A stretch of DNA of 64,000 nt from DASUNQ01 sp035536455 (lineage in GTDB: Bacteria > Acidobacteriota > Thermoanaerobaculia > Multivoradales > UBA5704): assembly GCA_035536455.1 (NCBI GenBank), contig DATLOC010000049.1:1-64000 (forward strand), in the 5' to 3' direction. Below are positions 47,122 through 55,516 of the stretch, piece after piece. The notes beneath the pieces are model-generated. The model made no database searches, was not told the DNA's origin, and saw nothing but the letters and a program-made list of their open reading frames with translations. The stretch's first letter is position 1, and every line of letters starts with the position of its first letter. The position numbers and the translations under genes are program-made.

Positions 47122-49785
47122 CTACGGACATGCGCGCGGCGGCGTCGTGATCGTAATGGTGACGCTGGCCGATCCGATCGCCCGCTGGCTGTCGCGTGCC
47201 GTGAGGAAGATCTGCACGCTGATGGGCTGCCACGAGCTGCTGAATTGGGTCTCGTTCACGGTGGCATTTAGCGTGCCGCCCGCACCGATGACCGGACCGC
47301 CCACACGGTAGCGGCGCCAGGTGAGGTCGGCCTCGGGAATGGCCACGCCGTTCTGGTCCATCGCGCTCCCCTGCAACGCCAGCGTCACGCTGTACACCGG
47401 GAGGCTCGGAAACCCCGGCGTCGTACACCTCAGGAAGGCACCTGCATACGAGGCATTGTTTGCCGGATTGGCGATGATCACCGTTGGCGGAGGGCCGACC
47501 GGCGTCGGGTCGACGAACACCTCACGCGTATCAGTATCGCTGGTGCGCCCATTCGTACCCGTGAAGAGCAGCTGGCGCTGGCAGGGCGGGGTCGCGCAGA
47601 TGGTGCTCGCGCCGACGACGATCGGGCCATGGCCGGTCGCGATGGGCGTCCCACTGGCGTTGTCGAGGAACCAGCGAACGCCGTTGTTGGGGAGTGGGAG
47701 ACCTCCGAGAGATTCGCTGGTCCCGATGAGGACGAGATTGTCTCCAGGGAAAAAGTGGTTGCTCTGTGGGCTCGGCGAGGAAATGTCCACGCTCACGGGC
47801 ACCTCGGTCACGGTCACGTCGACGCTGCTGGAGTCGGTCCAGGCTCCGTCGGTGACCGACGCGGTGATCCGTCGCGTACCGGGTAACAGCGAGAAGCTCG
47901 GATGGGCACCGTCGTTCGCGATCCAGAACGTCCGATTGGGCAGCGGATTGTCGGCTGCGTTGTTCGAGTTCCACACGATCGAGGACGAGATGTTCTGCTG
48001 ATTGCCGCTGATGGCGCGCACCTCGAACTCGATCACGTGGTCCTGGGGTTTGGTGACCGCGGCGGCTGGCGACACCAGCGTGACCGTCGGCGGCACGCTT
48101 CCGCCGAGTGCCGCCTTGACTGCCTCGAAGGCGTTGACGATTCTAGGAACCGTCGGATCCGGGCTGGAATTCGCCGTTCGCACCAGGAGGCCATGCACGT
48201 TGTCGCCGCTCATGAAGGGGTCCGCCGCCATGACGAGCGCGGCGACCCCGGCCACGAAGGGGGTGCTGTAACTGGTGCCGCTCTTCGCCGAGAGGTCCGG
48301 CGAGTTGTGTGGATTGAAGATCCAGACCGTATATGGCGCGAACATGCGTACGGTGGCCAGATTCGTCGGGTCGTTCGATTTGCTTCCATAACCTGACGAT
48401 GGGTCTCTCGACGTGGAGTTCCAATCGACCCCGCCGACGCACAGCACGCCCAGGATCTCACAGGGGATCTTGGCGCCGGCCTCCCAGCAGGCGAAGCCGA
48501 TGCAATCCTCCCGATCTACGTCTCCTTCCGGTGCGCCTCCTTCGTTGCCGGCGCCACCGATGGTCAGGATGTTGAGCGCCCTGAAGCCGACATTGATCAG
48601 GTCGAGCGCCGGGCACACTCCGAGGCATACGCTCGCCGGAATGTACGATGAGCCGCTGATGCTGATGATCCGCGGCCCCTGGAACAGGCTCGAGATCAGC
48701 GACTCGAGAAACTGAAAGATCTCGAAGATGTCGAGCGAAGGCGTGTTCACCAGCGTCAGATGCGCAACGAGGCCGCCGGGACCCGCCGCCCCGACCTGAT
48801 TATCCGGTACCGCGAAACCGGCCATCGCTACGTCGGTTCCGTGAAATGGACATGGCACGCCATCACACATTCCCGGGCCCGGGACGCCTGCCGTCCCAGT
48901 GGGCTCGACGTTGCTCGGCGGAAAGTCTCCATTGGGATCGAAGCCGCTGTCCACGATCAGGATATCGACGGTGTTTCCGACCTTGTTCGCGGCCACCAGG
49001 GCGCGCCACGCCTCTCCGACGCCGATGTTCTGCGGGCTACCGCGGTCGAAATACGGCCAACGAAACGAATCGTTGCCGTAATTCACATTGTCAGGCCCCA
49101 CGAACGGCCCGGGGCCTTCCCGTGCCGTTCGATTGCGGATCGCATTGGACCGCAGCACCCAGTTCAACCCCACCTGCATTCCCTGTTTGCTCTCGCGAGC
49201 GGCGACCGCCAGCGTCAGGCGACCAACCCCACTCGAGACGCGGAGCTTGTTGGTCTGGTTGGGGTTGACGGCCTGCAGGTCTGCCGACAGCGTCGCTGGG
49301 GTCGCTAGGCTCGAATCGATGCGGATGAGGTGCATCGCCGGGACGCCCTTCACCCGGCCGCGCGGGAAATCGACGCTCGCGAGAAGCTGGCCCTTCCACC
49401 TCGTCGCCATCTTCTGTGCTGCGACGAAGTCGTTGGTGAACAGCACGATCTCATTCTCAACGAAATCTGCATTGACGCCCCATTGACCGGCGATCGCGGC
49501 GAGCGGACGCACGGGGCCATCGCCTCCGAGGCCAGCGATGCTTTTTCGGGCGGGCTTGAGCGTTGGATCGATGACCACCGCCGGCGGTGGAAGGTTGGCT
49601 GCGGCGAGCGTCGGCAGGCTGGTTGGGACGGCGCCCGGGGCCGGCACGGCGGCCGCGGGCGAGGGCTCGGAAGCGGCGGCCCGAGGTGCGGGGCTCTCGG
49701 CTTTGCGCGAGGGCGTCGAGCAGGCCCCAGCGAGGCCGACGACGGCGACCAGGGCGAGCCTTGGGATGGCCGCTAGGCAAAGCAT
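47122..49785 (-). CDS. Subtilisin-like (S8) protease lipoprotein with Ig-like C-terminal region
   Basis: 887 residues. ATG 49785 opens a lipoprotein signal (LALVAVVGLAGAC-S); a TTG 20 codons upstream is less likely. Catalytic triad: D279 (LIVDSGFD), H315 (PFHGTDVAMAG) and S505 (GTSYSTPFVAG). Many Cys residues (MCDGVPC, CLGVCPALD, CIGFACW) suggest disulfides. Residues ~590-887 look like two or three Ig-like beta domains. The G+C content is clearly lower than in its neighbours, and codons are less biased, which suggests horizontal gain. It is probably surface-anchored. Its neighbours are fragments, so it came with a rearrangement. Confidence 0.88.
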   Translation of the reverse strand: MLCLAAIPRLALVAVVGLAGACSTPSRKAESPAPRAAASEPSPAAAVPAPGAVPTSLPTLAAANLPPPAVVIDPTLKPARKSIAGLGGDGPVRPLAAIAGQWGVNADFVENEIVLFTNDFVAAQKMATRWKGQLLASVDFPRGRVKGVPAMHLIRIDSSLATPATLSADLQAVNPNQTNKLRVSSGVGRLTLAVAARESKQGMQVGLNWVLRSNAIRNRTAREGPGPFVGPDNVNYGNDSFRWPYFDRGSPQNIGVGEAWRALVAANKVGNTVDILIVDSGFDPNGDFPPSNVEPTGTAGVPGPGMCDGVPCPFHGTDVAMAGFAVPDNQVGAAGPGGLVAHLTLVNTPSLDIFEIFQFLESLISSLFQGPRIISISGSSYIPASVCLGVCPALDLINVGFRALNILTIGGAGNEGGAPEGDVDREDCIGFACWEAGAKIPCEILGVLCVGGVDWNSTSRDPSSGYGSKSNDPTNLATVRMFAPYTVWIFNPHNSPDLSAKSGTSYSTPFVAGVAALVMAADPFMSGDNVHGLLVRTANSSPDPTVPRIVNAFEAVKAALGGSVPPTVTLVSPAAAVTKPQDHVIEFEVRAISGNQQNISSSIVWNSNNAADNPLPNRTFWIANDGAHPSFSLLPGTRRITASVTDGAWTDSSSVDVTVTEVPVSVDISSPSPQSNHFFPGDNLVLIGTSESLGGLPLPNNGVRWFLDNASGTPIATGHGPIVVGASTICATPPCQRQLLFTGTNGRTSDTDTREVFVDPTPVGPPPTVIIANPANNASYAGAFLRCTTPGFPSLPVYSVTLALQGSAMDQNGVAIPEADLTWRRYRVGGPVIGAGGTLNATVNETQFSSSWQPISVQIFLTARDSQRAIGSASVTITITTPPRACP

Positions 49786-49922
49786 GACAATGAGGCCGAT
49801 GCCGCCATGGTAGGGCAGGAGGCAGCCCCGTGCAACAGCAGGCAAGATCGGCGGCTCCGGCGAGATGCGGCCGTGGCGCGTGGGCTGGCGGCGAGAAAAG
49901 CAATCGAGGCGCAGCGCAGGCC

Positions 49923-50105
49923 GGCGACCCCGGCTCCCTGCTCGCCCACACCCGGCGGCTGATCGGAGCGCGCAAGGCGGCGCTGCGCACGGAGACGGTC
50001 ATGCTACTGACCGCCGCGGGGGGCCGCTCTCCCGTCCTCGCCTTCCTGCGCGAGGCCCCCGGCGAGCGGATGCTGGCGCCCCACAACCTGAGCGCCGCGG
50101 GCCAA
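49923..50105 (+). pseudogene. 3' remnant of a GH13 alpha-amylase/alpha-glucosidase-type gene
   Basis: In frame, SLLAHTRRLIGARKAALRT, then VLAFLREAPGERMLAPHNLS, resembles the C-terminal end of the barrel and start of the beta domain of GH13 enzymes ('lr...L..lR...aL..G' and 'vlaf.R....e.vlv..NlS'). No start, no catalytic region. It fills most of the 390-nt gap between the subtilase gene and asnS. Confidence 0.5.
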
Positions 50106-50156
50106 AGGGCTGCGGCTCCTCATGGAGTGCCACAAGAATGACAGGGCCACTGACGT

Positions 50157-50165
50157 TGCTACAAT
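50157..50165 (+). promoter_or_regulatory. Extended -10 element before asnS
   Basis: GACGT-TG-C-TACAAT-CCGC, 10 nt before ATG 50176, no Shine-Dalgarno. The same sequence is duplicated at 46792-46800. Confidence 0.6.
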
Positions 50166-50175
50166 CCGCACCCTC

Positions 50176-51492
50176 ATGGCGACGACGACCGCGCCCCCGC
50201 TGCCCTCCCCCTCCTTTCGCGACCTGCCCGCGCACGCCGGGCAGGAGGTGGCGCTGCGGGGGTGGATCGACGGGAAGCGGTCCTCCGGCAAGATCGCCTT
50301 CCTCCAGGTGCGGCTGGGCGGGGCGGTGGTGCAGGCGGTGGCGAGCCGGGCGGATCTGCCGGAGGCGGCGTGGGCGGAGGTCGAGCGGGCGACGCAGGAG
50401 TCCACGGTGGCGTTCTTCGGGCGGGTCAAGGAGGACCGGCGGGCGCCGGGCGGGGTGGAGATCCAGCTCACCGACTTCCGCGTCGAGCAGCTCACCGAGG
50501 ACTTCCCGATCACCCCCAAGGAGCACGGGGTGGCGTTCCTCATGGAGCACCGCCACCTCTGGCTGCGGTCCAGCCGCCAGCGCGCGGCGCTCAAGCTCCG
50601 CAGCGAGGTGTCGCAGGCGATCCGCGACTTCTTCTACACCCGCGACTTCGTGCTGATCGACTCGCCGATCCTGACGCCGGCGGCCTGCGAGGGCACCTCG
50701 ACGCTCTTCGAGACGGACTACTTCGGCGAGAAGGCGTATCTCTCGCAGTCGGGGCAGCTCTACCTCGAGCCGGCGGCGGCGGCGCTGGGCAAGGTCTACT
50801 GTTTCGGGCCCACGTTCCGCGCCGAGAAGAGCAAGACGCGGCGCCACCTCATGGAGTTCTGGATGGTGGAGCCGGAGGTGGCATTCCTGGAGTTCGAGGG
50901 GCTGTGCGCGCTGGCGGAGGAGTTCGTCTGCGAGCTGGTGGCGCGGGTGCTGGACCGCTGCCGCGAGGACTTGAAGGTCCTGGAGCGGGACCCGGCGCCG
51001 CTCGAGCGGGTGGTGCCGCCGTTCCCGCGGATCACGTACACGGAGGCGATCGCGCAGCTCCAGGCGGAGGGGAACCCGATCCAGTGGGGGGACGATTTCG
51101 GCGCCGACGAGGAGACGGCGGTGGCGGCGCGGTTCGACCGGCCGGTGATGGTGACGCGGTTCCCGGCGGCGTTCAAGGCGTTTTACATGCAGCCGGACCC
51201 GGAGGACCCTAAGGTGGTGCTGGGGTTGGACATGCTGGCGCCGGAGGGGTACGGGGAGATCATCGGTGGGAGTCAGAGGATCCACGAGCACGAGTTGTTG
51301 CTGGCGCGGATCCGGCAGCACTCGCTGCCGATCGAGGCGTTTCAGTGGTATCTGGATGTGCGGCGGTATGGGGCGTTTCCGCATAGCGGGTTCGGGATGG
51401 GGTTGGAGCGCTTCGTGGCGTGGATGGGCGGGCTCCAGCACGTGCGCGAGACCATTCCTTACCCGCGCATGTTGCACAAGATCTATCCATAG
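50176..51492 (+). CDS. asnS: Asparagine--tRNA ligase
   Basis: 438 residues. N-terminal OB fold (QEVALRGWIDGKRSSGKIAF), class IIb catalytic core with motif 2 FGPTFRAEKSKTRRHLMEFW and motif 3 GFGMGLERFVAWMGG. SGQLYLE and the absence of bacterial-AspRS insertions fit AsnRS. It charges tRNA-Asn directly, so the organism need not rely only on the GatCAB route. ATG 50176 follows an extended -10 by 10 nt. A partial copy lies at 46777. Confidence 0.95.
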   Translation: MATTTAPPLPSPSFRDLPAHAGQEVALRGWIDGKRSSGKIAFLQVRLGGAVVQAVASRADLPEAAWAEVERATQESTVAFFGRVKEDRRAPGGVEIQLTDFRVEQLTEDFPITPKEHGVAFLMEHRHLWLRSSRQRAALKLRSEVSQAIRDFFYTRDFVLIDSPILTPAACEGTSTLFETDYFGEKAYLSQSGQLYLEPAAAALGKVYCFGPTFRAEKSKTRRHLMEFWMVEPEVAFLEFEGLCALAEEFVCELVARVLDRCREDLKVLERDPAPLERVVPPFPRITYTEAIAQLQAEGNPIQWGDDFGADEETAVAARFDRPVMVTRFPAAFKAFYMQPDPEDPKVVLGLDMLAPEGYGEIIGGSQRIHEHELLLARIRQHSLPIEAFQWYLDVRRYGAFPHSGFGMGLERFVAWMGGLQHVRETIPYPRMLHKIYP

Positions 51493-51521
51493 GGCCGGAG
51501 AGAGAAGATCCCTTCGAGTCC

Positions 51522-51685
51522 GGGTCGGGCCGGGTGCTCCCGCCCGGGGACCGGCGCGCGCTTTGTGGAATGCTCGGGGGTGGTGCGCGCCTGCGCTCCG
51601 CTGCGCGCCGGGTCGGTGGTTGACTGCGGTGGGTGTTGCCGGCGCTTGCGGAGAGCTCCCCGGGCGGGAGCACCCGGCCCGACCC
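51522..51685. repeat. Inverted-repeat element B: 29-bp perfect arms, 106-bp loop
   Basis: 51522-51550 and 51657-51685 are perfect reverse complements. The loop is related to that of element A (24952-25119) in opposite orientation, while the arm sequence is different (starts GGGTCGGGCCGGGTGC). It occupies most of the asnS-EamA gap. An inner hairpin GCGCGC...GCGCGC is possible in the loop. Confidence 0.75.
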
Positions 51686-51712
51686 TCCGTTGGCGAGTAA
51701 ACCCTCCATCTT

Positions 51713-51748
51713 TGTCATCCCGAGCGCAGCGAGGGATCTGGGCGGGGG
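51713..51748 (+). repeat. Single arm of the TGTCATCCCGAGCG repeat
   Basis: Matches the left arm of the repeat at 46266 and ends GGGCGGGGG-AAAG, directly before ATG 51753. It appears to supply the purine-rich ribosome-binding region of the transporter gene. Confidence 0.7.
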
Positions 51749-51752
51749 AAAG

Positions 51753-52640
51753 ATGGCTCCTACGCGACTAGTGTCCTATCTGGTCCTCGGCCTCCTGACG
51801 CTGATCTGGGGGACGACCTGGGCCGCGATCCGCGTGGGCCTCGGCGGCGTGCCGCCGTGTACTGGGGTGGCGCTGCGGTTTGCGATTGCGGGGGTTGTTT
51901 TGTTGCTCGTGGCTTGGGGGGTTCGGGCGCCGTTGGGGAAGACGGCGGTGGAGCGGCGGCTTTGGGTGGTGAATGCGTTGTGCACGTTCTGCGGGTCGTA
52001 CGGGATCGTGTACTGGGCCGAGCAGTGGGTGCCTTCGGGGTTGGCGGCGGTGTTGTTTGCGGCGTTTCCGCTGCTGGTGGCGGTGATGGCGCATTTCGCG
52101 GTCCCGGGGGAGCGGTTGACGCCGGCGCGTTTGGTGGGGGTGGCGGTGGGGTTCGTGGGGATCGCGGTGCTGTTCTCGGGGGACTTCGAGCCGCTCGGGG
52201 GGCGGCAGGCGATGATCGCGGCGGGGGTGTTGCTGCTGGCGCCGCTGGTCTCGGCGGTCGCGCAGATCGCGATCAAGCGGTGGGGGGCGGGGATCCATCC
52301 GCTGTCGCTGACGGCGGTGCCGATGCTCATGACCGGGGGGATCATGGGGGCGCTGGCGGCGGCGGTGGAGCGGGGGCGGCCGGTGACGTTCGACGGGCCG
52401 TCGGTCGCGGCACTCCTCTACCTGGCGCTGGTCGGCTCGGCGGTGGCGTTCAGCCTCTACTTCTGGCTGCTCCAGCACCTGCCGGCGACGCACGTCGCGC
52501 TCGTCGCCTATACCGCGCCGGTCCTGGCGGTCGTCATCGGCGCCGTGGCGCTCGACGAGCCGATCACCCCCCGCATGATCGCCGGCGGCGCCCTCGTCGT
52601 CGCCGGCGTGGCTCTCGCCCTACGCGCCGCGAAGCGCTAG
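51753..52640 (+). CDS. EamA/DMT-superfamily transporter
   Basis: 295 residues with ten hydrophobic segments in two EamA repeats; YLVLGLLTLIWGTTWAAIRVGL opens the first and LLLAPLVSAVAQIAIKRWG the second. LALDEPITPRMIAGGALVVAGV-type endings are typical. It is an inner-membrane exporter of metabolites or amino acids, specificity unknown. ATG 51753 is chosen over 51633 because the upstream part is repeat sequence. The middle of the gene has long runs of G in third positions. Confidence 0.88.
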   Translation: MAPTRLVSYLVLGLLTLIWGTTWAAIRVGLGGVPPCTGVALRFAIAGVVLLLVAWGVRAPLGKTAVERRLWVVNALCTFCGSYGIVYWAEQWVPSGLAAVLFAAFPLLVAVMAHFAVPGERLTPARLVGVAVGFVGIAVLFSGDFEPLGGRQAMIAAGVLLLAPLVSAVAQIAIKRWGAGIHPLSLTAVPMLMTGGIMGALAAAVERGRPVTFDGPSVAALLYLALVGSAVAFSLYFWLLQHLPATHVALVAYTAPVLAVVIGAVALDEPITPRMIAGGALVVAGVALALRAAKR

Positions 52641-52643
52641 AAT
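52638..52643 (+). promoter_or_regulatory. TAGAAT -10-like hexamer before the acyl-CoA dehydrogenase gene
   Basis: Overlaps the TAG of the EamA gene, 39 nt before ATG 52682; unlike the leaderless cases this gene has AGGAGA 6 nt before its start. Confidence 0.35.
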
Positions 52644-52681
52644 GTCGCACTGCGGCATAGACGGAGTCCCAGGAGAATCCG

Positions 52682-54616
52682 ATGGCGACGACCAAAGACC
52701 AGCAGCAGATCGGCGAGCTCGAGTCGCGCAAGGTGGCGGAGGCCTCGCGCACGGCCGAGTGGGCGCAGCCGAGCTTCATGCGCGAGCTGTTCCTCGGCAA
52801 CTTCCGGCTGGACCTGCTCCACCCCTACCCGCTGCCGGGCGAGGAGCGGCCGGAGTTCGGGGCCTTCTACCGCGCTTTCAAGGAGTTCCTGCGCGACCAC
52901 GTGGACCCCGTGCAGATCGACACCACCGGCGAGTACCCCGAGTCGGTCGTCGATGGCTTCCGCAAGCTCGGCGCCTTCGGCATGAAGATCCCCAAGAAGT
53001 ACGGCGGCCTCGGCTTCACCAACGGCGAGTACCAGCGGATCATGCAGCTCGTCTGCAGCGTCGACGGTAACCTCATGGCGCTCCTCTCCGCGCACCAGTC
53101 GATCGGCGTGCCGCAGCCGCTCAAGCTCTTCGGCTCGGAGGAGCTCAAGAAGAAGTACCTGCCGCGCTGCGCCGCGGGCGAGCTCTCCGCATTCGCGCTC
53201 ACCGAGGCGCAGGTCGGCTCCGACCCGGCGCGCCTCCAGACCTCGGCCGAGCTCACCGCCGACGGCAGCGAATACATCCTCAACGGCGAGAAGCTCTGGT
53301 GCACCAACGGCACGCTCGCCAAGCTCCTCGTCGTCATGGCGCGCGACCCGAAGAGTAAGAAGATCAGCGCCTACGTCGTCGAGACCGCCTGGCCGGGAGT
53401 CAAGGTCGAGTACCGCTGCCACTTCATGGGCCTGCGGGCTCTCGCCAACGCCGTCATCTCGTTCAAGGACGTGCGGGTGCCGCGCGAGAACCTGATCGGC
53501 GAGGAGGGCAAGGGCCTCAAGATCGCCCTCACCACGCTCAACGACGGGCGCCTGTCGATCCCCAGCGGCTCGGTCGGCGTCGCCAAGCTCTGCCTCGAGA
53601 TCTGCCGCAAGTGGGCGAGCGAGCGCGTGCAGTGGGGCAAGCCCGTCGGCAAGCACGAGGCGGTCGCCCATAAGATCGCCAACATGGCGGCGGTGACCTT
53701 CGCCATGGAGGCGATCTCCCACGTCGCCATCGAGATGACCGACCGCGGCGGCTACGACATCCGCCTGGAAGCGGCGGCGTGCAAGGAGTGGAACACCGAC
53801 CGCACCTGGGAGATCGTCGACGACACGATGCAGGTGCGCGGCGGCCGCGGCTACGAGACCGAGACCTCGCTCGCCGGGCGCGGCGAGGCGCCGATCGGGG
53901 TCGAGCGGATGATGCGCGACTACCGCATCAACAAGATCTTCGAGGGGTCGTCGGAGATCATGCACCTCTTCATGGCGCGCGAGGCGGTGGACAAGCACCT
54001 GGAGGTCGCCGGCGCGCTGATCGAGCCCGAGAAGAGCCTGCAGGAGAAGCTCGCCGAGCTGCCCAAGATGGCCGCCTTCTACGGCACCTGGTACCCCACC
54101 CGCTGGCTGGGCTGGGGGCAGTGGCCGCGCTACGCCGAGTTCGGCGCCCTCGCCGGGCACCTGCGCTTCGTCGAGCGCAACTGCCGGCGGCTCTCGCGCC
54201 AGGTCTTCCACGGCATGGTCGTCCACCAGGCGAAGCTCCAGAACAAGCAGGCCTTCCTCTTCCGGCTGGTGGACGTGGCGAACGAGCTCTTCGCCATCGC
54301 CGCCTCGGTGGCGCGCGCCGACGCGATGCGCCGCGCCGGGCACCCGGAGGCCGACAAGGCGGTCGAGCTCGCCGACCTCTTCTGCCGCGGCGCCCGCCGC
54401 AAGGTGGCGAACCTCTTCAGCGACCTCTGGCGCAACGACGACGTGCGGAAGTACAAGACCGCCCTGCGCGTCCTCGCCGGCGACCACGCCTGGCTGGAGG
54501 AGGGGATCCTGGGGCTCGAGGAGCAGACCCAGCAGTCCGTTAAACCCGCGAGCCCGATGGGCGAGCCGGCGCCGGCCGAGGTCCAGCCCAAGGCGCGGCC
54601 GGTCGTCACGCACTGA
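52682..54616 (+). CDS. Acyl-CoA dehydrogenase family protein with long C-terminal domain
   Basis: 644 residues, longer than the ~380 of short/medium-chain enzymes. The core has FGMKIPKKYGGLGFTNGEYQ, ALTEAQVGSDPARLQT, GEKLWCTNGTLAKLLVVMA and YRINKIFEGSSEIMHLF with the likely catalytic Glu at 421. The ~200-residue C-terminal helical extension resembles VLCAD/ACAD9-type membrane-associated enzymes. It oxidises acyl-CoA with transfer of electrons to ETF. Start ATG 52682 has AGGAGA. The unknown gene at 54630 follows 13 nt later. Confidence 0.9.
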   Translation: MATTKDQQQIGELESRKVAEASRTAEWAQPSFMRELFLGNFRLDLLHPYPLPGEERPEFGAFYRAFKEFLRDHVDPVQIDTTGEYPESVVDGFRKLGAFGMKIPKKYGGLGFTNGEYQRIMQLVCSVDGNLMALLSAHQSIGVPQPLKLFGSEELKKKYLPRCAAGELSAFALTEAQVGSDPARLQTSAELTADGSEYILNGEKLWCTNGTLAKLLVVMARDPKSKKISAYVVETAWPGVKVEYRCHFMGLRALANAVISFKDVRVPRENLIGEEGKGLKIALTTLNDGRLSIPSGSVGVAKLCLEICRKWASERVQWGKPVGKHEAVAHKIANMAAVTFAMEAISHVAIEMTDRGGYDIRLEAAACKEWNTDRTWEIVDDTMQVRGGRGYETETSLAGRGEAPIGVERMMRDYRINKIFEGSSEIMHLFMAREAVDKHLEVAGALIEPEKSLQEKLAELPKMAAFYGTWYPTRWLGWGQWPRYAEFGALAGHLRFVERNCRRLSRQVFHGMVVHQAKLQNKQAFLFRLVDVANELFAIAASVARADAMRRAGHPEADKAVELADLFCRGARRKVANLFSDLWRNDDVRKYKTALRVLAGDHAWLEEGILGLEEQTQQSVKPASPMGEPAPAEVQPKARPVVTH

Positions 54617-54629
54617 GGCGATCGAGCGA

Positions 54630-55499
54630 ATGGCCGGTCAGGGTTGGGAGCAGTACCAGTGGCCGGCGCTGGTGCGCACGGTCCGCGGCGAGAAGGTGGA
54701 GCGCCCCTCGCCGCAGCTCATGGCGCTGCCCGACTCGGGGGCGAAGCAGCAGTCGCCGAACCACCGCATGATGGGGTGGGCGCTGGGGCTCGAATGGCTC
54801 AAGCGCTGGGGCGCGGGGGCGGCGGACGACGCCACCCTCGCCGGCCTGCGGAAGCAGCTCGAGCGCGAGGGGACGTCGCAGGTCGAGAACGGCATCTGGA
54901 CGATCGGGGCGACGAGCGAGCAGTTCGCGCCGGACCCCCACGCCGCCTACTGGCTGCTGCCGGCGCTCTGCTTCGTGCTCGACGGCATCCCGGGCTGGAA
55001 GCAGTGGTGGCGCGGCACCGTCTACGCCTGGAAGGCGGGGGCCTCCCCGGCCGGCGAGGTCTTCCTCCCCTGCGTCCGCTGGGCCGGGCGCTTCTCGCAG
55101 GTGACCGACGCCTGCTACCGCAACCTCTACGGTCTCGACCACCGGAACAACAAGTTCCAGAAGACGAGCTTTGCGACCTGGTCGGCGATGTTCGAGCCGC
55201 TCTCGGGGTTCGCCGCCGCGGTCGAGATGAAGCGCGTCCTGGATACGCAGGACGACCCGCTGGGGCTCAACGAGGGCCCGCTCGAGCCGCCGGTGCTCGC
55301 CCTGGCGACGGTCATCAAGCGCTCGGGCGAAGGCCTCACCGCCACGATGCACCTCCGGCCGGAGATCGGCGCCACCAAGCCGCAAACGACCGTGCAGGCG
55401 CAGTGGAACGCGAACGGGCCCTCCAAGGTGACCTTGGACGGGCCGCCCCTGGCCCAGACGGCTGCGGCGCCGGCACCGCTGGACGTCGTCCCGGCCTGA
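54630..55499 (+). CDS. Conserved-looking protein of unknown function, coupled to acyl-CoA dehydrogenase
   Basis: 289 residues, no signal peptide, Trp-rich (WEQYQWPAL, WLKRWGAG, WKQWWRGTVYAW). The middle reads GIWTIGATSEQFAPDPHAAY, then GLDHRNNKFQKTSFATWSAM. No cofactor motif or membrane segment is convincing, and I do not recognise the family. It starts 13 nt after the dehydrogenase stop and is followed 17 nt later by a quinone oxidoreductase, so a role with acyl-CoA or aldehyde redox metabolism is possible. Confidence 0.7.
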   Translation: MAGQGWEQYQWPALVRTVRGEKVERPSPQLMALPDSGAKQQSPNHRMMGWALGLEWLKRWGAGAADDATLAGLRKQLEREGTSQVENGIWTIGATSEQFAPDPHAAYWLLPALCFVLDGIPGWKQWWRGTVYAWKAGASPAGEVFLPCVRWAGRFSQVTDACYRNLYGLDHRNNKFQKTSFATWSAMFEPLSGFAAAVEMKRVLDTQDDPLGLNEGPLEPPVLALATVIKRSGEGLTATMHLRPEIGATKPQTTVQAQWNANGPSKVTLDGPPLAQTAAAPAPLDVVPA

Positions 55500-55516
55500 G
55501 CCCGCGGCCGGCGACC

